The notes below the pieces were generated by a model. It was not told where the DNA came from. It was given only the letters and a program-made list of their open reading frames with translations, and ran no database searches. DNA of 21,200 bases, taken from positions 1 to 21,200 of the forward strand of contig CATZVV010000007.1 in assembly GCA_958425285.1 (NCBI GenBank). The letters are read 5' to 3'. Within the stretch, counting starts at the first letter, position 1. Every line of letters begins with the position of its first letter. Source of the DNA: an uncultured Lachnoclostridium sp. GTDB taxonomy: Bacteria; Bacillota; Clostridia; Lachnospirales; Lachnospiraceae. The position numbers were made by a program, and so were the translations under genes. Positions 15,626 to 21,200 of the stretch are shown one piece after another.

Positions 15626-17110
15626 ATGAAAAAATTAAAATTTATCATCGGCGGCACGTTGCTGTTTTTATGCATTGTAGTGGTATCCATGTTTTTTGTC
15701 GCATATGCCGCAGTCAAGACGGAGGATGGTAAAATTTGCGAAGGAGTTTATGTAGATAATGTATATATTGGTGGTATGACCGATGTGGAGGCTTTAACGG
15801 CGATTCAGACATATGTAGATGAACTGGCTGGTCGTTCAGTACAGGTTCAGGTGGCTGGAACGAATCCACAGGTTGTATTAAGTGAATTGGGATTTACATG
15901 TGAAGCAAATAATTATGTTGAGCAGGCACTGGAACTGGGGAAAAAAGGGAATATTGTAAAGCGTTTTAAGGAACTGCAGGATGTGAAAAATGAACAGATG
16001 CGTTATACCCTTGCTTTTTCAGTGGATGAGAAAAAAGTCAAAAAGTTTGTAAAACAAAATTGTGCCGGTTATACAAAGGCGGCAAAGAATGCAGGTATTA
16101 AGAGAAAGAATGGTGTATTTGTCTATACAGATGCGAAGCCGGGACAAAAAGTCGATGTGGCTGAGACGGTAGAGAAGGTGAAGGCAAATATTCTGGAAAA
16201 TAAGACAGATGCTATTATTAAGGTTGATGCTGTAGTAGTAGAGGATTTACCGGCAGTGGATAAAGAGAATGCTTCCTTGTGTAAAGATAAAATTGGAGCG
16301 TATTCTACGGCATATAGCACCGGGGCTGTAAATCGCAGTAAAAACCTTGCGAATGCCGCCAGCCTGATTGATGGGACAGTTGTTTACCCAGGAGAAATCT
16401 TTTCTGTATACGAGACAATCTCTCCGCTGGATGAAACAAATGGGTACTATGATGCCCCATCTTATGCAAACGGAGAAGTTGTAGATAGTCTGGGCGGTGG
16501 TGTTTGCCAGGTTTCGACTACGCTTTACAATGCTGTATTACGCGCAGAGTTGGAGGTTGTTGAACGAAGTCCTCATTCTATGGTTGTCAGTTATGTGGAG
16601 CCTTCTATGGATGCGGCAATTGCCGGTACTTATAAAGATTTTAAATTTAAAAATAATACGGATGCACCAATTTACATTATGGGAGGTGCAAGCGGTGGTA
16701 CAATATATTTTACCATTTATGGGCATGAGCTGCGTGCACCAGATCGGACCATTTCGTTTGAATCAGAGATTATTGAGACGATTGAGCCTGGTGAGGATAA
16801 GGTGACTTATGACAAGACAAAGCCTGAATCTTATTTGTATGTAACACAATCTGCACATACAGGGTATAAAGCAAAGCTTTGGAAGGTTATAACCGAAAAT
16901 GGAGAAACGGAGAAAATTCAGGTTAACACAAGTACGTACAAAGCTTCTCCCCGTTATGTAATAAAAGGTGCAAAGAAGGACGAAGATAAGGATAAAGACG
17001 ACGAGAAGGACAAGTCTAAGGATAAAAATAGTAAGGACAAGGGTGCCAAGGAAACAGCTACGCCGAAACCGACCAGAACCCCCAAAGGAGCAAGTGAAGA
17101 GGACGAGTGA
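15626..17110 (+). CDS. VanW-family envelope protein with G5-like domain
   Basis: A 494-residue protein held in the membrane by an N-terminal hydrophobic segment (about 6-29) and facing outward. After it comes a region of the peptidoglycan-binding-4 kind that often precedes VanW domains (about 35-210), then the VanW domain (about 224-370) with GGGVCQVSTTLYNA at 290-303, then a G5-like domain (about 374-447), and a tail rich in Lys, Asp and Glu ending in a Thr/Pro stretch. VanW was first named from vancomycin-resistance clusters, but the biochemical function is unknown and this copy has no vancomycin genes near it, so it is an envelope protein and not evidence of resistance. The ATG at 15626 follows GGAGG by 5 nt; the TTG at 15614 is rejected because it precedes that site. 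Confidence 0.88.
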   Translation: MKKLKFIIGGTLLFLCIVVVSMFFVAYAAVKTEDGKICEGVYVDNVYIGGMTDVEALTAIQTYVDELAGRSVQVQVAGTNPQVVLSELGFTCEANNYVEQALELGKKGNIVKRFKELQDVKNEQMRYTLAFSVDEKKVKKFVKQNCAGYTKAAKNAGIKRKNGVFVYTDAKPGQKVDVAETVEKVKANILENKTDAIIKVDAVVVEDLPAVDKENASLCKDKIGAYSTAYSTGAVNRSKNLANAASLIDGTVVYPGEIFSVYETISPLDETNGYYDAPSYANGEVVDSLGGGVCQVSTTLYNAVLRAELEVVERSPHSMVVSYVEPSMDAAIAGTYKDFKFKNNTDAPIYIMGGASGGTIYFTIYGHELRAPDRTISFESEIIETIEPGEDKVTYDKTKPESYLYVTQSAHTGYKAKLWKVITENGETEKIQVNTSTYKASPRYVIKGAKKDEDKDKDDEKDKSKDKNSKDKGAKETATPKPTRTPKGASEEDE

Positions 17111-17199
17111 GGTATGTAAGGAAGAAAGCGTTTCTAAGGTGGAAAGAGAAAGAAATACATTTCAGAGAAATTACAGTTTCGCCTTGGCAGGTTGTATGT

Positions 17200-17238
17200 A
17201 TGGGATAACGACGAAATGGTGTTATCCCATTTTGCTTT
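17200..17238 (+). terminator. Rho-independent terminator after the VanW gene
   Basis: ATGGGATAAC (17200-17209) and GTTATCCCAT (17221-17230) form a perfect 10-bp stem with an 11-nt loop, followed by TTTGCTTT. The rest of the 179-bp gap holds no gene that I can see. Confidence 0.85.
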
Positions 17239-17289
17239 ATAGGAAAACTTCAAGAGTTGTAAAAAAATGGGAGAAAGGGTCGGATTTGT

Positions 17290-18306
17290 ATGGAAATAGG
17301 AAAGATACCGGAAAATGTGCTGAAACGTTCCGTTTTTAAGAAATTGACAGTAAAGCGACCGGAGGTGCTTGTGCACGCTGGTGTAGGCGAAGATTGCGGA
17401 ATCCTTGCGTTAAATGAGGATGAAGCTATTGTGGTCTCTACGGACCCGATTACGGGAACCGCAAACGAAATTGGCAATCTGGCATTTCATATCACTGCAA
17501 ATGATTTGGCGTCTTCGGGTGCAGAACCGGTAGGGTTGTTGCTGACCATTATACTGCCACCGCAGGCATCGGAGGAAGACTTAAAGGAGATTATGTGCCA
17601 GATATCTGCACAGGCAGAAAAGTACAACGTGGAAGTATTAGGAGGTCATACGGAGGTTTCCGATGTAGTGAATCAGATTTTGGTGTCTGTGACCGGGGTG
17701 GGAAAGATTAATAAACAGCGAATTGTGAAAACTGGTGGACTCAAGCAGGGGAATGACCTTGTAGTGACAAAATGGATTGGAATTGAGGGAACGGCAATTC
17801 TGGCAGCTGAAAAGGAAGAGCAGCTTTTCAATCATTTTGCTATGGATTTTTTAGAGGAGGCGAAAGGTTTTTCTAAATTACTTTCTGTTGTACCAGAGTC
17901 AAAAATAGCAATGGAAGTTGGTGTGACTGCGATGCATGATGTAACGGAAGGCGGCATTTTTGGCGCTCTTTGGGAGATTGCAGCCGCTTCAGGTTGTGGT
18001 ATTGAAGTGAATTTGAAAAAAATTCCGATACGGCAGGAGACAATAGAAATCTGTGAGGTATTTGACCTTAATCCATATCAGTTGATTTCAAGTGGATGTA
18101 TGCTGATAGGGACGGAACATGGCAATGAACTTGTAGATGCGTTAGAACGAGCGGGTATTCCCGCGACGGTAATTGGACGAGTTGTAGAAGGAAATGACCG
18201 GATTATTATAAATGGAGAAGAAAAGCGCTTTTTGGAACCGCCAAAGGCGGATGAATTGTATAAAGCTTTAAGGTGCGAATGTTCTCAGAGCGGAGGAATA
18301 TTATGA
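17290..18306 (+). CDS. Stand-alone AIR synthase-related (HypE-like) protein
   Basis: A 338-residue member of the PurM/HypE/SelD/ThiL ATP-binding superfamily. The N-terminal half has HAGVGEDCGIL (29-39), VVSTDPITG (48-56), the helix starting ANDLASSGAEP (70-80) and VLGGHTEVSD (116-125); the C-terminal half has HDVTEGGIFGALWEIA (216-231) and SSGCMLIG. These are metal-ATP binding signatures. HypE dehydrates a thiocarbamate on its C-terminal cysteine for hydrogenase cofactor making, but here no hyp genes are near and the tail ends LRCECSQSGGIL, not PRxC. The reaction is therefore unknown. It is the first gene of an operon with an Lrp/AsnC regulator (ATGA overlap) and an aminotransferase, so a role in amino-acid metabolism is inferred. 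No clear promoter is seen before it. Confidence 0.8.
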   Translation: MEIGKIPENVLKRSVFKKLTVKRPEVLVHAGVGEDCGILALNEDEAIVVSTDPITGTANEIGNLAFHITANDLASSGAEPVGLLLTIILPPQASEEDLKEIMCQISAQAEKYNVEVLGGHTEVSDVVNQILVSVTGVGKINKQRIVKTGGLKQGNDLVVTKWIGIEGTAILAAEKEEQLFNHFAMDFLEEAKGFSKLLSVVPESKIAMEVGVTAMHDVTEGGIFGALWEIAAASGCGIEVNLKKIPIRQETIEICEVFDLNPYQLISSGCMLIGTEHGNELVDALERAGIPATVIGRVVEGNDRIIINGEEKRFLEPPKADELYKALRCECSQSGGIL

Positions 18307-18788
18307 GAGAAGAAATTTTGAAAAACATTTCAAAAGATGGAAAAATGACTGCCTCTGACTTGGCAGCTATGTTGGATTTAGATGAGAAAAAAGTAGCAGA
18401 TGAAATTTCGGATATGGAGAAGGAAGGAATTATATGTGGTTATCCAACACTCGTGAACTGGGACAAGACAGATTGTGAACGGGTTACTGCCCTGATTGAG
18501 GTGAAAGTTGCACCACAAAGAGGTCTTGGCTTTGATAAGGTTGCGGAAAGGATTTATCAGTTCGAAGAGGTTGAAAGTGTGTATTTGATGTCAGGAGGAT
18601 TTGATTTAACCGTTATTATTGATGGTAAGAGTATGAAAGAGGTGGCTCACTTTGTTTCTACCAAGCTTTCACCTCTGGAATCTGTTTTGAGTACAGCCAC
18701 GTATTTTGTATTGAAGAAATATAAAGAGCATGGGCTGCCGATGGAGAAGAAAAAAAGTACAGATGAGAGGATGTTGATTACACCATGA
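18303..18788 (+). CDS. Lrp/AsnC-family transcription regulator
   Basis: A 161-residue regulator: an N-terminal winged helix-turn-helix (about 1-50, with MTASDLAAMLDLDEKKVADEI) and a C-terminal RAM ligand-binding domain (about 62-140, with VTALIEVKV and VYLMSGGFDLTVII). Family members form octamer-like rings and respond to amino acids, often controlling the neighbouring genes. The ATG at 18303 follows GGAGG (18292-18296) by 6 nt and overlaps the previous stop as ATGA; an upstream GTG at 18273 is rejected. Its own stop again overlaps the aminotransferase start as ATGA. The pairing with an aminotransferase resembles the AlaR-AlaT arrangement of Bacillus, which suggests local control of that enzyme; the ligand is unknown. 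Confidence 0.9.
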   Translation: MREEILKNISKDGKMTASDLAAMLDLDEKKVADEISDMEKEGIICGYPTLVNWDKTDCERVTALIEVKVAPQRGLGFDKVAERIYQFEEVESVYLMSGGFDLTVIIDGKSMKEVAHFVSTKLSPLESVLSTATYFVLKKYKEHGLPMEKKKSTDERMLITP

Positions 18789-19939
18789 GAGATCCATTGT
18801 CAAAAAAGATTAAAATGATTAAGCCTTCCGGAATTCGCCGTTTTTTTGATATGGCAAGTGAAATGGAGGATGTTATTTCGCTTGGTGTAGGCGAGCCGGA
18901 TTTTGATACCCCCTGGCATATTCGTGAAGAGGGAATTTATTCTTTAGAAAAAGGGCGTACTTTTTATACATCCAATGCGGGACTTGGTGAGCTGAAGGAG
19001 GAAATTTGTAATTATCTGAAGAGACGTTTTCTGCTCTCCTATTCGATGGATGATGTAATTGTGACAGTAGGCGGGAGTGAAGCGATTGATATTGGAATTC
19101 GTGCTATGTTAGACCCCGGAGATGAGGTGATTATTCCGGAGCCCTGTTATGTATCTTATTTGCCTTGTGTACAATTAGCAGATGGTGTCCCTGTTCCAAT
19201 TGGACTCAAAGAAGAAAATCAGTTTAAGTTGACACGGGAACAGTTACTATCAGCGATAACGGATAAGACAAAGGTTTTGATTTTGCCATTTCCAAATAAT
19301 CCAACCGGAGCAGTTATGACAAAGGATGATTTGGCGGACTTAGTTGATGTTATTATTGAACATGATCTTTATGTTATTTCAGATGAAATTTATTCTGAAT
19401 TGACTTATGGTACAGAGCATACTTCAATTGCATCTTTTGAAGGTATGAGGGAACGGACTCTTGTCATAAACGGATTCTCAAAGTCTTATGCAATGACCGG
19501 CTGGCGGCTGGGGTATGTTGTCGGTCCACATGTTATTATTCAGCAGATGTTGAAGATTCATCAGTTTGCCATTATGTGTGCGCCGACCATGAGCCAATAT
19601 GCGGCAGTAGAGGCTTTGCGAAGTGGAGATGAAGAGGTTCAGAATATGAGAGAATCTTATAATCAAAGGCGCCGATTCCTAATGAAGCAATTTAAGAAAA
19701 TGGGCATTCCTTGTTTTGAACCGTTTGGTGCTTTTTATGTGTTCCCTAATATCAGTCAGTTTGGTATGACAAGCGAAACGTTTGCTCTAAGATTGTTGGA
19801 AGAGCAGAAAATAGCTGTTGTACCCGGAACCGCATTTGGCGATTCAGGAGAGGGTTTTCTGCGTATTTCTTATGCATATTCAATCGATAATTTAAAAATT
19901 GCATTGGAACGGATACAGAAATTTATAGATAGTTTATAG
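18785..19939 (+). CDS. PLP-dependent class I/II aminotransferase
   Basis: A fold-type I aminotransferase of 384 residues, transferring amino groups between an amino acid and a 2-oxo acid in the cytoplasm. The PLP lysine is Lys233 in FSKSYAMTGWRLGY; other family residues are Asn172 (NNPTG), Asp200 and Tyr203 (ISDEIYSELTY), Arg241 and the carboxylate-binding Arg360 (GFLRISYAY). The sequence is closest in character to PatA/AlaT/aspartate-type enzymes, and the exact substrate cannot be read from it. The ATG overlaps the regulator's stop by four bases (ATGA), with no good ribosome site, so translation is probably coupled. No terminator follows; the next gene has its own promoter. Confidence 0.93.
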   Translation: MRDPLSKKIKMIKPSGIRRFFDMASEMEDVISLGVGEPDFDTPWHIREEGIYSLEKGRTFYTSNAGLGELKEEICNYLKRRFLLSYSMDDVIVTVGGSEAIDIGIRAMLDPGDEVIIPEPCYVSYLPCVQLADGVPVPIGLKEENQFKLTREQLLSAITDKTKVLILPFPNNPTGAVMTKDDLADLVDVIIEHDLYVISDEIYSELTYGTEHTSIASFEGMRERTLVINGFSKSYAMTGWRLGYVVGPHVIIQQMLKIHQFAIMCAPTMSQYAAVEALRSGDEEVQNMRESYNQRRRFLMKQFKKMGIPCFEPFGAFYVFPNISQFGMTSETFALRLLEEQKIAVVPGTAFGDSGEGFLRISYAYSIDNLKIALERIQKFIDSL

Positions 19940-19947
19940 GAATTTGC

Positions 19948-19976
19948 TTGATATACATAACGATAAATGGTACTAT
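19948..19976 (+). promoter_or_regulatory. Sigma-A promoter of the cheX-like gene
   Basis: TTGATA (19948-19953) and TACTAT (19971-19976) are exactly 17 nt apart, with TGG before the -10 acting as an extended element. It starts 8 nt after the aminotransferase stop. Confidence 0.7.
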
Positions 19977-20006
19977 GTTTTATATAAATGTGAGGGGGAA
20001 GAATAC

Positions 20007-20474
20007 ATGGCATCGTTAAGTGCTAACCATATAAATCCCTTTTTAATGGCTGCGAAGAAAGTATTTCATGATGTGTGTCTCACAGAGTTACAAATGCAGA
20101 AGCCGGAATTAAAAGAAGCTGTTTTTGTAGAAGATTCGTGGGTTATTATTATAGGTGTTACTGGTGAAATGAGAGGACAGGTTTTACTTGGAATGAGTGA
20201 AAAAGATGCTTGTGTGGTAGCATCTAAAATGTGTATGACAGAAGTTAAACAGGTAGATGAGTTTGCTTCTAGTGCATTGGGTGAGTTAGGAAATATGATT
20301 ATGGGAAATGCGGCTACCGTATTTTCATCTAATCATATCGGAATTGATATTACACCACCAACGTTATCACATGGACAAGTTACCTTTAAAGCAAATTATG
20401 CGAAAAGTCTTTGTGTACCAATGACTTTTGAAAATAGCAGGATTGAGTTATTTCTGGCACTTAAGCAGGATTGA
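20007..20474 (+). CDS. CheX-type CheY-phosphatase domain protein
   Basis: A 155-residue single-domain protein of the CheC/CheX/FliY family. The phosphatase signature S-x3-E-x2-N is intact as Ser89, Glu93 and Asn96 within SSALGELGNMIMGNAAT. CheX dephosphorylates CheY-P to reset chemotaxis signalling; related domains also occur outside chemotaxis. No che or flagellar gene is in this window, so the partner response regulator is unknown. The start is ATG at 20007 because GAGGGGG (19992-19998) lies just before it; the longer frame beginning at 19944 would cover the promoter. trmL follows after 26 nt and is probably co-transcribed. Confidence 0.82.
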   Translation: MASLSANHINPFLMAAKKVFHDVCLTELQMQKPELKEAVFVEDSWVIIIGVTGEMRGQVLLGMSEKDACVVASKMCMTEVKQVDEFASSALGELGNMIMGNAATVFSSNHIGIDITPPTLSHGQVTFKANYAKSLCVPMTFENSRIELFLALKQD

Positions 20475-20500
20475 GCCAGCTAGAAAGGATTTACAGAAAA

Positions 20501-20995
20501 ATGCTTCATATTGTATTGCATGAACCTGAAATTCCAATGAATACCGGAAATATCGGACGGACATGTGTGGCCTGCGGAGCAAAGCTTCATTTAATTGAGC
20601 CAATGGGATTTGAGATTACAGAAAAACAGGTGCGGAGAGCTGGACTGGATTACTGGAAATATCTAGATTATACGATATACAAAGATTACAACCAATTTTT
20701 GGAAAAGAATAAAAATCCGAAGGTATATATGGCAACAACAAAAGCAAAGCATATTTACAGTGAGGTTGATTATGAAGAAGACTGCTACATTATGTTTGGG
20801 AAAGAGAGTGCCGGAATACCAGAAGAGATTCTAGTGGAAAATGAGGAAAGGACAATTCGCATTCCAATGGTTGGGGATATTCGTTCCCTAAACCTTGCAA
20901 ACTCTGTTGCGATTGTAGCATATGAGGTTCTGCGCCATCATGGCTTCGAAAATCTCAACTGTGAGGGGCATTTGCATCATCTACAGTGGAAATAA
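20501..20995 (+). CDS. trmL: tRNA (cytidine(34)-2'-O)-methyltransferase
   Basis: A SPOUT-class methyltransferase of 164 residues that methylates the 2'-O of the wobble base of tRNA-Leu isoacceptors (C or cmnm5U at position 34) using S-adenosylmethionine. The three family motifs are visible: NTGNIGRTC (14-22), FGKESAGIPEE (99-109) and the knot segment RSLNLANSVAIVAYE (128-142). TrmL is essentially only this catalytic domain, and the length matches. The ATG at 20501 follows AAAGGAT and gives the family's usual MLHIVLHEPEIP opening; the upstream TTG at 20471 is rejected. The tRNA-Leu(UAA) encoded at 8035 is an expected substrate. A terminator follows at 21041. Confidence 0.93.
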   Translation: MLHIVLHEPEIPMNTGNIGRTCVACGAKLHLIEPMGFEITEKQVRRAGLDYWKYLDYTIYKDYNQFLEKNKNPKVYMATTKAKHIYSEVDYEEDCYIMFGKESAGIPEEILVENEERTIRIPMVGDIRSLNLANSVAIVAYEVLRHHGFENLNCEGHLHHLQWK

Positions 20996-21040
20996 GGCTC
21001 TTTGTCAAGAGTTGGGGTAAGTTAATATTACTAATTATTT

Positions 21041-21078
21041 CAGAATGGAAATTGAAGTATGATTTCCATTCTGTTTTT
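21041..21078 (+). terminator. Rho-independent terminator after trmL
   Basis: A perfect 12-bp stem, CAGAATGGAAAT (21041-21052) with ATTTCCATTCTG (21062-21073), a 9-nt loop, and TTTTT directly after it (21074-21078). Confidence 0.92.
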
Positions 21079-21104
21079 ATTTGCAGACCAGTAGTATTCA
21101 ATTT

Positions 21105-21133
21105 TTGACAATCACGTAACAAATGAATGAAAT
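21105..21133 (+). promoter_or_regulatory. Possible promoter for a gene beyond the window
   Basis: A perfect -35 TTGACA (21105-21110) is followed after 17 nt by a poor -10, TGAAAT (21128-21133). Small hairpins downstream (CTGG/CCAG at 21156-21172 and TATGAG/CTCATA at 21173-21191) could belong to a leader. The window ends before any gene start can be seen. Confidence 0.3.
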
Positions 21134-21200
21134 AGAATACCAATCGGTGTGTGGTCTGGCACCCTTTACCAGTATGAGAAAAATGCTCATAAAAATGTTT

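Noticed and set aside
15626..17110. Glycopeptide-resistance locus because of the VanW name
   Set aside because: No vanHAX, vanRS or other resistance gene is present; VanW-domain proteins are common envelope proteins in Clostridia.
21141..21191. Riboswitch in the right-hand tail
   Set aside because: The small hairpins match no class I know, and the downstream gene is not visible.

Overview
This window looks like the chromosome of a low-to-moderate GC, spore-forming Clostridia, most likely a Lachnospiraceae-type gut anaerobe. The grounds are: SpoIIE at the left edge, the Firmicutes order spoIIE-tilS-hpt-ftsH, consensus sigma-A promoters, strong AGGAGG-type ribosome sites, frequent TTG starts, tRNA genes without encoded CCA, and a BspA-type surface protein with a lysine-rich fibronectin-like tail. 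No phage, transposase, CRISPR array, rRNA or antibiotic-resistance gene is visible. Species cannot be named from the sequence alone.

Layout. 1-5667: a housekeeping and sporulation block, all on the + strand (3' part of spoIIE, tilS, hpt, ftsH), ending in a strong terminator at 5847-5879. 5925-7970: an intracellular GH13 glycosidase. 8035-8120: tRNA-Leu(UAA). 8121-8561: a 441-bp AT-rich gap with a long inverted repeat and a GC-richer fragment resembling a tRNA or tmRNA 3' end. 8562-12083: a 1173-residue secreted leucine-rich surface protein. 12180-12250: tRNA-Gly(UCC) and its terminator. 12335-14750: a cobalamin-binding radical SAM protein overlapping endonuclease III. 14758-15369: the only gene on the - strand, a membrane-anchored protein of unknown role. 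15417-15515: a 32-residue membrane peptide. 15626-17110: a VanW/G5-type envelope protein with its own promoter and terminator. 17290-19939: a three-gene operon with ATGA overlaps (HypE-like AIR-synthase protein, Lrp/AsnC regulator, class I aminotransferase). 20007-20995: a CheX-type phosphatase and tRNA methyltransferase TrmL, closed by a terminator at 21041-21078. 20996-21200 otherwise holds only a weak promoter-like pair and small hairpins.

How the genes fit together. TilS, TrmL and the two tRNA genes serve decoding, Hpt salvages purines, and FtsH controls membrane-protein quality. SpoIIE activates sigma-F in the forespore. The GH13 enzyme handles maltodextrin-type sugars in the cytoplasm. 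The BspA-like protein and the VanW protein face outward. The HypE-like/Lrp/aminotransferase operon suggests regulated amino-acid metabolism, with an unassigned ATP-using step.

I did not find a clearly new multi-gene system. The best leads are the stand-alone HypE-like protein in the amino-acid operon, the accessory-looking surface gene between two tRNAs with a tRNA-like remnant beside it, the unannotated 32-residue peptide opposite an unknown membrane protein, and two genes that start right behind terminators with no visible promoter.
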